Positions 30,941 through 42,639 of a stretch of DNA of 64,000 bases are shown piece after piece. The first letter of the stretch is position 1, and each line of letters starts with the position of its first letter. The stretch is from Monodelphis domestica (lineage: Eukaryota; Chordata; Mammalia; Didelphimorphia; Didelphidae): the NCBI RefSeq assembly GCF_027887165.1, contig NC_077230.1, positions 25,201,442-25,265,441 on the forward strand, given 5' to 3'. A program made the position numbers and the translations under genes. A model generated the notes under the pieces. It was not told the origin of the DNA, ran no database searches, and saw only the letters and a list, made by a program, of their open reading frames with translations.

Positions 30941-31999
30941 ATGAGCAAACAACAGAAAAAGAAGAAAGAAATTACAATAGACAGCTTCTATATAGGCAAC
31001 GAACAAAGAGCAAATGGAACAGAGGAGGGAGGATCATCAAACGATAAATCAGAAATCACAGCAAATTGGATACAGACATTTGGAAGAACTCAAAATGCAA
31101 TTCAAAACACAATTAAGAGAGTCTCAAGACAATTGGGAAAAGAACTTAAAAACTAAGATAAGTCATCTGGAAACAGAAAATAGTGTCTTGAAAGGCAAAA
31201 TCAACCAGCTGGAAAATAAGGCAAAGGAGATGAAAGATAAGGCAAAGGAGATGAACGATGAGGCAAAAGAGATGAAAGATGAGGTAAAGAGGATGAACGA
31301 TGACCTCCAAAGAAAATCAGACCAGAAGGAGAAGGATGACCAAAAATCCAGGGATGAAATCCAGTCTTTAAGAACCAGAATACAACAACTAGAATCAAGT
31401 GACCTCACAAGGCAGCAGGACACTATAAAACAAAACCAAAAGAATGAAAAAAATTGAGGAAAATATGAAGCATCTCATTCACAAAACAGAAGATTTAGAA
31501 AATCCATCAAGGAGAGATAATTTAAGAATCATTGGTCTACCAAAAGACCATGGCAAAAGAAAAATCCTGGACATCATACTACAGGAAATTATTCAAGAAA
31601 ACTGCCCCAATATTCTAGAAAAAGAGGGAAAAGTGGAGATTGAAAGAATCCACAGATCACCTCCTGTACTTAATCCCCAACTGATAATACCCGGGAATGT
31701 TAGAGCCAAATTCAAGATCTATCAGACCAAAGAAAAAATATTACAAGCTGCCAAGAAGTAGTCATTCAGATACCATGGAACCACAGTGAGGATAACACAG
31801 GATCTGCCTGCATGTATACTGAAGGACCAAAAGGCATGGAATATGATATTCTGGAAAGCAAGGGAACTAGGTCTATAAGCAAGAATCAACTTCCCATCAA
31901 AACTGACTATATTCTTAGAGGGGAAAGTATGATCATTCAACAAAATTTAAAAATTCCAAGAATTTGTAAAGAAAACACCACACCAGAACAGAAAATGTG
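30941..31999 (+). pseudogene. L1 ORF1 (RNA-binding chaperone) remnant
   Basis: ORF1p normally forms trimers that coat L1 RNA. The order is preserved but in several frames: N-terminus MSKQQKKKKE (30941), a long coiled coil at 31086-31440 in the frame opened at 31014, an RRM start SRRDNLRIIGLPK in a third frame (from 31444), and a C-terminal domain to about 31999. There are at least three frame changes and further stops after 31761. The coiled coil holds four tandem heptads (KAKEMKD, KAKEMND, EAKEMKD, EVKRMND). Lysine- and glutamate-rich codon use is typical of L1. Confidence 0.9.
31218..31301 (+). repeat. Four tandem 21-bp units in the L1 ORF1 coiled coil
   Basis: Units at 31218-31238, 31239-31259, 31260-31280 and 31281-31301. 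The sixth codon alternates AAA, AAC, AAA, AAC, so a 42-bp double unit was probably duplicated. Each unit is one coiled-coil heptad, so the frame and helix register are kept. Confidence 0.95.
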
Positions 32000-32778
32000 A
32001 TGTCTAAGCACAGAACTCAAGAGAATCATCAAAAGGTAATTTAAAAAGAGGGGGGAAAGGAAAACAAAACAAGCAAAAAAATAACCCTTTTTTTTAAAGA
32101 GACTCAATGAGTTAAAATGATATGTATCCCTATAAGAAAAGACATCATTGGAAACTCTTAAAAACTATTATCATCAACTGGGCAGCTAGAAGAATTACAC
32201 TTAGAGGGAACAAGTGAAAAACTGTATAGGATGAAATAACAAGACATAAACAGGCATATAGATATATGTATGCATAAATACATATACATGTTTATATATA
32301 TGTATACATATATACACAACTAGAGCTAAAAAAGAGGTTAATACTAAAAGAAATGGGAAAAGAAACAAAATGGGGTAAATTTATATCACAAAGAAGCTCA
32401 TGGAGGGAGGGGGGAGAACATCAATACACTGGAAGGGAAAAGAGGTTGGAGATAGGAAATACTCAACTCTTACATGCATTGAAATTGACCCAAAGAAGGA
32501 AGAATAATCTAATCCATTGGGGCAGAGAATAGATTCGAACCCTATAGGGGAGTAGAAGGGTAACAAAGACTGGTGGGGAGGGAAGCAGTATAAGGGAGGG
32601 AGAGAGTGGTGGAGTAGTTTTAAAAAAGTTTTTTTTAATAAGGAGGGTAATAAGAAGGGAGTGGGGTAGAAAGGGAAGTAAAATAAGGGTGGGAACTAGG
32701 AGGACTGATTAAAAACAAACACTGGTGTAGAAGGAAATAGGGAAAGAAGAAAAGACAGGACTGGGAGTAGAAATCAAA

Positions 32779-35700
32779 ATGCTGGGAAATACACAGCTGG
32801 TAATCATAACTCTGAATGTGAGTGGAATGAACTCACCCATAAAACGCAAGAAAATAGCAGAGTGGGTTAGAATCCAAAACCCTAACATATGCTGTCTCCA
32901 AGAAACACACATGTGGAAGGTAGATATGCATAGGGTGAAAGTAAGAGGATGGAACCAAATCTATTGGGCATCAACAGATAAAAAGAAGGCAGGAGTCTCA
33001 ATCATGATACCTGACAAAGCCAAGATAAAAAGAAATCTAGTTAAAAGAGATAGGGAAGGTAATTACAGCCTGATAAAAGGTAGTATCGACAATGAGGAAA
33101 TATCTGTACTCAACATGTATGCACCAAATGGCATAGCATCCAAATTTCTAAAGGAGAAACTAGTGGAGCTCAAGGATGAAATAGACAGAAAAACTATACT
33201 AGTGGGAGACCTGAACATTCCTCTATCTGAACTAGATAAATCAAACCAAAAAATGAATGAGAAAGAGGTAATAGAAGTGAATGAAGTCTTAGAAAAATCA
33301 GAGTTAGTAGACATGTGGAGAAAAATAAATATGGACAAAAATAAATACACCTTTTCACCAGCACATGGTACATTCACAAAAATTGACCATGTATTAGGGC
33401 ATAAAAACATGGCAAACAAGTGCAAAAGAGCAGAAATAATAATTGCAACCTGCCCAGATCATAATGCAATGAAAATAATAATTAGTAAAGGTACATGGAG
33501 AGGTAAATAAAAAATTAATTTCAAATTAAACAATACGATTCTCCAAGACCAGTTAAAGAACAAATCATAGAAACAATTAATAATTTCATTGAAGAAAATG
33601 ACAATGATGAGACATCCTTTCAAAACCTATGGGATACAGGCAAAGCTCTACTCAGGGGGAAATTTATATCCTTGAGTTCATATATTAACAAATTAGAGAG
33701 GGCAGAGGTCAATGAATTGAGCATGAAAATTAAAAAACTAGAAAGTGAACAAATTACAAATCCTCAGATGAAGACTAAATTAGAGATCCTAAAAATCAAA
33801 GAGAAATTAATAAAATTTAAAGTCAAAGAACTATTGATTTAATAAATAAGACTAGAAGCTGGTACTTTGAAAAAAACAAATAAAATAGACAAAGTACTGG
33901 TCAGTCTAATTAAAAAAAGGAAAGAAGAAAAACAAATTGATAGTATCCAAGATGAAAAGGGAGTACTCACCTCTAATGAAGAGGAAATTAAGGCAATCAT
34001 TAAAAAGTATTATGCCGAATTATATGGCAACAAATATGGCAATCTAGGTGATATGGATGGATACTTACAAAAATATAAATTGCCTAGACTAACAGAGGAA
34101 GAAATAGATTACCTAAACAACTCCATATCAGAAAAAGAATTGAACAGGCCATCAAAAAACTCCCTAAGAAAAAATCCCCAGGTCCAGATGGATTCACAAA
34201 TGAATTCTATCAAATATTCAAAGCAAGTCATCCCAAGGGTTATTCACTATGACCAGGTAGGATTCATACCAGGAATGCAAAGATGGTTCAATATTAGGAA
34301 AACCATCCACATAATTGACCATACTAACAAGCAAACCAACAAAAATCACATGATCATCTCAATAGATTAAGAAAAAGCCTGTGATAAAATACAACAAACA
34401 CTCCTTTTGAAAACACTAGAAATTATAGGAATAGAAGGGCCTTTCCTAAAAAAAATAAACAGTATATATCTAAAACCATCAGCAAACATCATCTGCAATG
34501 GGGATAAACTAGAAGCCTTCCCAATAAGATCAGGAGTAAAACAAGGATGCCCATTACCATCTCTTTTATTCAACATTGTACTAGAAACACCATCAGTAGC
34601 ACATAGAGAAGAAAAAGAAATTGAAGGTATTAAATTTGGCAATGAGGAGACCAAGCTATCACTCTTTGTGGATGATATGATGTTCTACTGAAAGCTAGAG
34701 AATCAACCAAAAAGCTAGTGAAAATAATCAACAACTTTAGCAAAGTTGCAGGATAAAAAATAAACCCGCATAAGTCATTAGCATTTCTACATATCTCCAA
34801 CCCATGTCAGCATCAAGAACTAGAAAGAGAAAGTCCATTTATAATCACCCTAGGCAATATAAAATACTTAGGAATCTATCTGCTGAGACAAACACAGGAA
34901 CTATATGAACACAACTACAAAACACTCTCCACACAATTAAAACTAGATCTAAACAATTGGAAAAACATTGATTGCTGATGGGTAGAATGAGTTAACATAA
35001 TAAAAATGACAATCCTGCACAAATTAATTTACTTATTTAATGCCATACCCATTGAACTACCAAAAAACTTCTTTACAGAATTAGAAAAAACTATAACAAA
35101 GTTCATTTGGAAGAACAAAAGATCAAGGATATCAAGGGAAATCATGAAAAAAAATGCAATGGAAGGAAGACTTGCAGTCCCAGATCTCAAACTGTATTAT
35201 AAACCAATGGTCATCAAAACAATTTGGTACTGGCTAAGAGAAGAGGAGGATCAGTGGAATAGACTATGAGTAAATGACTTCAGAGTTTTGGGGACCAAAA
35301 CCCTCTATCTGATAAAAACTGCTGGGAAAATTGGAAGACAGTACAGGAGAGATTAGGTTTGGATCAACATCTCACACCCTACACCAAGATAAACTCAGAA
35401 TGGGTGAATGACCTGAATATAAAGAAGGAAACTATAAGCAAATTTGGGTAACATAGAATAGTATACTTGTCAGATCTTTGGAAAAGGAAAGACTTTAAAA
35501 CCAAGCAAGAGCTAGGAAAAAAATCACAAAATGTAAAATCACTAATTTTGATTACATCAGATTAAAACGGTTTTGTACAAACAAAACTAATGCATCCAAA
35601 ATTAGAATGGAAGCAACAAATTGGTAAACAATCTTCATTGCAAAAATCTCTGACAAAGGTGGAATTACTCAAGTTTATAAAGAACTATACCAATTATACA

Positions 35701-36344
35701 AAATATCAAGCCATTCTCCAATTGATAAATGGGCAAGGGACATGAATAGGCAATTTTCAGTCAAAGAAATCAAAATTATTAATAAGTACATGAAAAAGTG
35801 TTCTTAATCTCTTATAATCAGAGAAAAGCAAATCAAGACAACTCTGAGGTATCACTTCACACCTAGCAGATTGGCTAACATGATAACAAAGGAAAATAAT
35901 GAATGCTGGAGGCGATGTGGCAAAGTTGGGACATTAATGCAATGCTGGTGGAGTTGTGAATTGATCCAGCCATTCTGGAGGGTAATTTGGAACTATGCAC
36001 AAAATGCACTAAAAGACTGTCTGCCCTTTGATCCAGGCATAACACTGCTGGGTTTGTACCCCAAAGAGATAATAAGGAAAAAGAATTGTACAAGAATATT
36101 CATAACTGCGCTCTTTATGGTGGGAAGAAATTGGAAAATGAGGGGATGCCCTTTAGTTGGGGAATGGCTGAACAAATTGTGGTATATGTTGGTGATGGAA
36201 TACTACTGTACTCAAAGGAATAATAAAGTGGAGGAATTCCATGGGGACTGGAACAACCTCCAGGAATTGATGCAGAGTGAGAGGAGCAGAACCAGGAAAA
36301 CATTGTACACAAAGATTGATACACTGTGGTACAATCAAATGTAA
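32779..36344 (+). pseudogene. L1 ORF2 (endonuclease/reverse transcriptase) remnant
   Basis: The endonuclease is one open frame (32779-33510) with its catalytic set visible: N in TLNVSGMN, E in CLQETH, GDLN, SPAHGTFTKIDHVLG and the final SDH-equivalent PDHNAM. The linker and RT start follow with stops ([14 protein letters not shown] at 34065). A frameshift near 34140 and an in-RT deletion of about 75 codons remove the part between FTNEFYQIF and [33 protein letters not shown] is present around 34490-34555 and the catalytic FADD reads FVDD (34668-34679), followed by a stop. The C-terminal region (35871-36344) is open and has CWRRCGKVGTLMQCWW and MEYY. Confidence 0.95.
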
Positions 36345-37509
36345 TGGACTTCTCCATTAATGGCAATGCAGTGATCCTGAACAACTTGGAGGAATCTATG
36401 AGAAAAACCACTATCTACATTCAGAGGAAAAACTGTGGGAGTAAAAACATTGAAGAAAAACAACTGCTTCAATACATGGATAGAAGGGATGTGGTTGGGG
36501 ATGTAGACTCTAAATGAACATCCTAGTGCAAACAACAACATGGAAATATGTTCTGATCAAGGACACAAGTAATACTCAATGAAATTGCGTGTTGGCTGCA
36601 GAAAGGGTGGCTGGAGGGGAGAGAGGGAAATAAAGTGATCATTGTAACCAAAAGTAAATAAATAAACAAACAAATGAAAATTAAAAAATAAAATAAAATA
36701 AAATAATGGGGCTCAATTAAAAATAGTAGAGGAAGATATTTGAATGACATGAGGGAGGTGGGGAGGTGGGGAAAGAGGGAGCCTCTCAGTGAATGACCTC
36801 AGGTGTTTTAGTATAGTCTATAGTGAAGTCCTCAGTTAAGGGTATATTAAGTTAAGGGGAGGGAAGTAGGTGCTGTAGAAGCACTGAGAAGAAAAGAAAA
36901 GGTTTAGAATAGTCATTGCTGTTCTTGGGTCATCAGACAATATGCTTCCCTGTTCTTACCTTCAAGCTGATTTTAGTCTGTTTCTTAGGTCTACAATAAA
37001 ATAAAACACATTCTTTCAGTCCTTATCTCTACCCCCAGTCCCAAGAATAGTCATCCTTGTCATCTGCATGTGAACTGTTCATTTTCCTTTTCCTTCTCTG
37101 CAATACATCCATTTTCTCAAGGAGAATACTCTCTGCTTTGGGGTGCTAGATGTATGGCCACGGATATGGAATGGACATTTTTTTTTGGCTTTCCATTACT
37201 AGTACAGGCTTTATAACTCCGTCAGACAATTGTTTTTGCTGGGGACTAAAATACACACTTTTTTCCAAATAAGTAAATATACTTTATTTTAATAACTATG
37301 CCAGGTTTTTTTCTTAAGAAAAAAAAAATTACTTTTCTTTCCAATCAAAGAAAACACAGAAAACTGTGCTTTCAAAGACACAGCAGAGACATAAGGTAAA
37401 CCACATTATGTGGCCTGGTAAAACATTACCACCTTACAACCTCTAGAGTCAACCACAAGTCACCACATCTAATAGAACTATCCATCAACAGCAGTGGTAA
37501 GGGTTTACC

Positions 37510-37950
37510 ATCTTTGAGAATCAGAGCACTGGGGCTAGAAGAGATCATTTAATTCAACTCTCTAATGGTTTTAGTTCAACCTTTAGTGCACAGGTTCTTA
37601 ATCTTTTGTGTATGTCATGGTCCTTTCTTGCAATCTGGTGAAATTTACTACTATAGTTTGTTGTCTATATTCTTAATTGAAGGAAATTCTAAATTTCAGG
37701 TAAAAGGTTGTGAAAATTAAAATGTATTTTTTTCTTTACACACATTCATGGATTTAAGAGCTTCTGGTCTAGTAAATACTTCAGAATTTATATATACATT
37801 TGGTCCTAAAAGTGACATGAGCAGTAAGTAAACTGAGATCTGAGAACCTAGCCAAAGTCAAGTAGGTAGAAAGGTAGTAAATAGAAGAGTAAGGATTTTC
37901 ACCAGGTTTTCTAATTCCAAACCCATTATTCTTTTCATCATTACATACAT
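37510..37950 (-). mobile_element. MIR-like SINE, antisense, split by a hAT element
   Basis: 'gagaatcagagcactggggc' and 'gaagagatcatttaattcaa' precede, and 'agtaaactgagatctgagaa', 'ccaaagtcaagtaggtagaa' and 'aaggattttcaccaggtttt' follow the insertion at 37589-37766. Confidence 0.75.
37589..37766 (+). mobile_element. Short hAT-type DNA transposon (family A, copy 1)
   Basis: It begins ACAGGTTCTTAATCTTTTGTG and ends GGATTTAAGAGCTTCTG, giving imperfect terminal inverted repeats. The core 'ggaaattctaaatttcaggt' is shared with the copies at 40497 and 63245. The flanking 8-mers CTTTAGTG and GTCTAGTA match at only five positions, so the duplication is worn. Non-autonomous. Confidence 0.65.
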
Positions 37951-38414
37951 CCATCTATGGCAGCAGCTCAAAATTTATGGTTACTAGATCACCTTTGGTT
38001 ATTTTAAGTGTAAGTCTAATGACCAAGAAGAATTTTATAAAAAAGAAAGTGTTCCTTTGCAGAAACAGCTAGACCAACAATTGGGAATGTCTGTATATAG
38101 TTATTAAAATAACAAGTTTTGCAACACTCCAATTATCTGTCTCAAAGATTGCTATAAAAGTCTCTAGGTTGGATTGAATAATTTTAATCTTAAAAGGGAC
38201 TCTAGGGGATGGCAGAGTGCCAAGTAGAGAAGCAAAATGGCTTTTTTTTTTGCTTCAGTTCATTTTATGTATATCTTATGACACACGTTTATATCTACAC
38301 ATATCACATATATAATATATAGCTTCACTTAGTGTAGGCCATATGTGATTTACTATTCAATAATAATATTCCTTACACCATGGTTACACAAAAAGTTGAT
38401 AAGTGACCCAGGGA

Positions 38415-38600
38415 AATAATGAACAGAATCAGAGAATCTTAAGTCTGGAAGGACTCTGGAAATCATTTGAGTCCAATGCCTTCATTTTAGAAATGAGCAA
38501 ACTGTCCAAAGTCTCAAAGCTATACTTGGTGGGACTGTTTATTTCTCAGTTACTTATGCTTTAATATTCTGGCTCAACTGCTCTTACTCCATACTCCATC
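38415..38600 (-). mobile_element. MIR/THER-type SINE, antisense
   Basis: 'cagaatcagagaatcttaag', 'ggaaggactctggaaatcat' and 'cttcattttagaaatgagca' are in reverse-complement order. Confidence 0.8.
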
Positions 38601-38894
38601 TCATCAAGGGTCAAGGTACATGATGAAATGCTATAGAAGATTCCATGACCTCTCTATCGCATATTCTTTTAAGTTCCAATGGGATCAATATTTCCCCTCT
38701 ACCATATCCACATAAGATGATTTTAATAAAGTCTTATAAGCAATATATATTTATATGTCATACTATATATTATAAGTATTATAAGCCGTTTATTTGACAT
38801 GAAAGTTGTTTGCCATAATAATTTTTCTTTTTAGTTAGGAGTTGCGCTTTAGATGATATGAGGAATTTCCCCTGAGGAAACACAATCCTTTCGC

Positions 38895-40490
38895 AAACTC
38901 AATCAATCAACAAGTATTTAATAAACACCTACTATGTCCCAGGCATTGTGCTAGGAGTTGGGGATAAATGAAATCATTCCTATTGGATAGAAGTTTTCAT
39001 GCTAATAAAAGAGACAAATGCATATGCAAAGTATGAAATCAACACTACATATGGACATATATAGGTATATATGTCCATATGTGTGTCTATGTGTATATAT
39101 ATGTTAAATATAAGATGGTTTTGGAGATAGGACATGAGCAGTTGTATTCATTAGGAAAAGCTTCTTGAAGAAAATATATCTTTTTAGTTTCTTTGTTTTG
39201 CAACTGAATATCCCTAGCTTCGCCAGGCCGGAGGCATACTGGCCACTCATCTGACAAATCCAATACCAACTGGCACAGAAGCTTAACCTTGCTCTGTTTT
39301 TCTGTGGTCCGCCAGTTCATCCTCCTTTAGTATCCTAGTGGTGCACCACCAATAGGTGATGGACTTAATGTAAATACCTAATTGGCATTAGCCCTACTGA
39401 ACTCCAGGGACAGTCAATAGTCTGTTCCCAGAGAAGTAGAAAAGATGTCTGAGAAGATCTCAATCATGTTCCCCTCCTTAAATGGAGTGTTCACAGCTCT
39501 ACTCTCTAAACAGAGAGGCAGACGTTACAAGTGAGGTTTGGGAAGACTGGAAGATGATTAGATTTCCCAATGAGGACTTTCCTGAAGGCATGGTGGAGAA
39601 GTCAGAGAAATCCAACGTGAATGGGGAAAATGAGGTTTTTGAGGAGGTGTCTGCCTCTGGGATCCACCAGCTTCAGTCTCCCTAGAAGTAAGGGCTCTAG
39701 GCGTACAGCATCCCCAGAAAGTAGATCTAAAAGAGAGGCCAGAATAAGAAGGGGCTGCATTCTCATGCTGGGAGACAGCCAGTGCCAAGGCACAGAGTAG
39801 CAGATGAAGTGCCATGACTAAGGAACAGAGAGAAGAAAAGGCCAATGGAACAAGATCACAGAGTATAGGAAGGGAAGCAATGTCCAAGTGAAGCTTGAAA
39901 GGATAGAATGTGGCCAGGCTACAAAGCTCGACAGAGGAATATGTATTTTATCCTTCAGGGAACAGGAAGCATAATACAGGAGATCAGTGGGTATGGGAGT
40001 CACATAGTCAGGGTTTAGGAAAATGTTCTTTGGCAGAATACAGGATGCACCCAAGGGGTGAAAGACTTGGCAAGAAGCAATAACATATTGAATAGGGGCT
40101 AGGCATAAGAGTGAAGTGAAAGGGCTGAACTTGAACATGGTAATAGTTGGCAACTGATTTGATATATGTGGAAGGGGAGAAGTCCAGGGTAATCCCTAGA
40201 TCTGTGTTGGTGAATTTATGGCATGAATGTTGGAAAGGCTTCTCCCCTCCTCCTCTCCCTACTTTTCTGGGGACATTTACTTACATGGGCTGCCCCTCTG
40301 CCCAGCCACCCAATGGGAGCTCTTCCTCCCTCCACTGGCTGGGGTAAGGAAGCCGCTCATATGCGGCATGAGGGTTGTAGTTTAGGCACATGGTCTCTAA
40401 AAGGTTTGCCGTCACTGCCCTAGATTAGGAACCTGAGGCACTAGATGGATGGTGGTGCCTTAAACAGAAATAAACTTGGAAGAGAAGATT
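38895..40490 (-). mobile_element. L2 LINE, antisense, with hAT insertion
   Basis: It starts with the reverse L2 terminus ('caacaagtatttaataaaca', 'ctatgtcccaggcattgtgc'), continues with 'acagccagtgccaaggcaca', 'gccaggctacaaagctcgac', 'attttatccttcagggaaca' and 'gggagtcacatagtcagggt', and resumes after the hAT with 'gatggatggtggtgccttaa'. The middle (about 39010-39470) is poorly preserved, with a TATG-rich tract at 39050-39105. All open frames are remnants. Confidence 0.8.
40202..40417 (+). mobile_element. Short hAT-type DNA transposon (family B) with perfect 8-bp duplication
   Basis: The termini CTGTGTTGGTGAATTT and GGTTTGCCGTCACTG are inverted repeats of the CAGTGNYGGCRAACC type. The 8-bp target duplication CCCTAGAT (40194-40201 and 40418-40425) is exact, as expected for hAT. 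At 216 bp with no transposase frame it is non-autonomous. It sits inside an antisense L2. Confidence 0.88.
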
Positions 40491-40496
40491 TGGGGT

Positions 40497-40700
40497 GGGG
40501 ATCCTTAACCTTTTTTGTGCCATGGATCCAGTTAGCCATCTGCTATTTCTTCTCAGAATGTTTCCTGCCCCACTCCCCCCTTCACAGTAGAGGAAATGCT
40601 AAATTTCAGTTAGAGATTAGTGAAAATAAAGATTTTTCCCCCACCCAAGTTTATAAGGTCCCTGAAATCTTCCCACTGACTCAAATTAAGAATCCTTGGG
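40497..40700 (+). mobile_element. Short hAT-type DNA transposon (family A, copy 2)
   Basis: Termini GGGGATCCTTAACC and AATTAAGAATCCTTGGG. The flanking 8-mers TTTGGGGT (40489-40496) and TCAGGGGT (40701-40708) match at six positions. The core 'ggaaatgctaaatttcagtt' aligns with the other two copies. Confidence 0.75.
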
Positions 40701-40739
40701 TCAGGGGTACAGATAATGAATTCGGTTTTGGAGAGAGTT

Positions 40740-40870
40740 ACCTAGGACACTGAGAGATTAAACAATTTATCCAAGGCCATATAGTCAGTATATACCAAAA
40801 GGTGGGAGCCAAAATAAGTCTTATGGGGTTCAAGATCAGCTCTCTCTCTACCATACATACTGATTCGTTT
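40740..40870 (-). mobile_element. MIR, antisense
   Basis: 'gagagattaaacaatttatc', 'caaggccatatagtcagtat' and 'ggttcaagatcagctctctc' are in reverse-complement MIR order. Confidence 0.7.
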
Positions 40871-42034
40871 ACAACTTAACAGAAATAATCTTAACATTGG
40901 CACTATAGTTCATGTGAAATATTTCACTACATCCTTTTCTTTATTTTTAAAATATAGCATTTAGGAAATTCAAAATATCAGAACTATAAATACAAGCAGA
41001 GGTCAATTTGAAAGCCTGGAGCTGTTATCAAGAAAATACACCCACAAGAAGCTGTGTAAGGGTAGAAATGATAACACACAGAAACCTTAAGCCAGAAATG
41101 CATGTTCAAGTTGAAAAGATGAACGAAAGGATTCCAACTCTAATGGCTTAATGAAAGCTATAGTCTAATTGTCTCTGGAGGTTTGTGGGTCATTTAATTA
41201 GCACTCAAGTTACTATACTATGCACATCAATATTATGAAGTTCTTTTTACTTCCAGATCATTTTGCAATTTTTATTTTCCAAAGTGAGAAATATGTGAAA
41301 AATATACTGGTAATCTTAATAATTATATTGCATATATTCCTGGAAATGGTGATTTTTAAAAAAAGCAAAGGTCATATGTGTCTCTCCAACCAATTTATAG
41401 CAGAGAGGAAGGAAAAAAAAATCTTCCTGTGTTATACAAATTCCATTTTATTTAGGTAGTTTAGAAACAATGAAGATCAAATAAAGATAAAGGAAAACCT
41501 TTCAGGATCTTTGGCTTATTCTTTAACATTTAATCAATTTTAGCTTAAATGTAGCACATTTAAAATGTAAGAATTCCACTAATAGTTTATTTAAAAAATT
41601 GAAAATTGGTATTTCCCAAAATTTATTGATATGTCTATTGTTACACTTTGGTAGTGTGACCAAATAAAATTATGGAATACTCAAAAGCTATACTACTATA
41701 GACTTTATTTAAAAACAAATTTGAATAAATTTAACTTTAAAAATAAAGGGCTTCCTAAATGCTTTCTTTAAACAAGAAACCAAAAAAAAAAGTATAGGAA
41801 ATTCAATGAAGTAGCCTTCATAATTGCATTTATATCTTCATATAATCTTCCAAAGATGAGCTATTTTGTTCATTGTAATCATAAAAATGTCCTCTATATA
41901 CAAAGGTAATGTTTCTAACCCCATATTAACAGGACATGTTTTGAGGGTTTTTTCTTGAGAAAATACTAATTTATCTACACTCTTCTGCACAGCTGTTCTT
42001 GTGACAATAGTCTAGAATTTCATTTATCATTAAG

Positions 42035-42110
42035 ACAATAAATATTTATCATGTCCTGACTATGTCTTAGCTATTGTATGTATATATAGGAGAGAGAACA
42101 GAAATAATCT
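42035..42110 (-). mobile_element. L2 3' end, antisense
   Basis: 'caataaatatttatcatgtc' and 'ctgactatgtcttagctatt' resemble the reverse L2 terminus. Confidence 0.6.
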
Positions 42111-42639
42111 TGAGACATGATTCTAGAAAAACTTTTCATCTAGATTAGTAGTCTTCAAAATAAGAACCGAGTACAAGCAGCATATGGAGGGTGAGAAGAT
42201 CCCATCTTCAATGTGGAATTGTCAGTCATGAGGCTTATCTACAACTCAACTAGATCTATCCTGGTCTAGTAAACTACTGTAATCTATCTGTTCCTACAGT
42301 CTCTCAATCTCTCCATTTCTGAGCCCTGTGGGGGCCCTTCCTTCAAGGTCTACCAAGACTTTCAGAAGCTGAACAAATGCTAACAGGCCACACCTCTACT
42401 ATTATTTGCCCCTCGGGTAATGTCATTGCTGAAGATTCTGCACTTCAAGCTAGTGATCAGTGAAACTTGAATCCTCTCTTACTCATTTTACATGCCTAAT
42501 TATTTAGGATAGATGGACAGAAATTCATTATAATCTATTATTAATCTATTACATTCCATATATTTATTATATTATATATTACGTATATTATATACAAGAT
42601 AAAATTACATTAATTCCCCCAAAAAACCTACCCCTCCTT

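Larger units (their letters stand above)
30256..36704 (+). mobile_element. Near full-length L1 LINE (about 6.45 kb), inactivated
   Basis: The element has a 5' UTR starting at a YY1-type motif, decayed ORF1, an intergenic spacer of about 780 bp, ORF2 with endonuclease, RT and C-terminal parts in several frames, and a 3' UTR ending in AAATAAA-type repeats. It is bracketed by the 12-bp target duplication AATGGGGCTCAA (30244-30255 and 36705-36716). It has stops and frame changes in both ORFs and a deletion in the RT, so it cannot move by itself. Intact ends and readable domains suggest a moderately old, marsupial-specific copy. Its sense direction is opposite to TSPAN7. Confidence 0.95.
27965..36920 (-). 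mobile_element. Long antisense L2 LINE, broken into segments by later insertions
   Basis: Segments in order: 27965-28690 (3' end and ORF tail), about 29430-29975 (RT region), 30131-30255, and 36717-36920. The RT part reads in reverse complement as L2: 'acagagaggtcaagaaggat' is the LDLSAAFDTV-type stretch and 'ggagtttagctcagaaggga' its upstream neighbour. The gaps are filled by a CR1/L3 piece, an L1 3' tag and the near full-length L1. The sequence runs on continuously across the L1 target duplication. Confidence 0.8.

Noticed and set aside
33063-33425. Minus-strand 120-codon frame inside the L1
   Set aside because: It is the antisense shadow of the L1 endonuclease domain.
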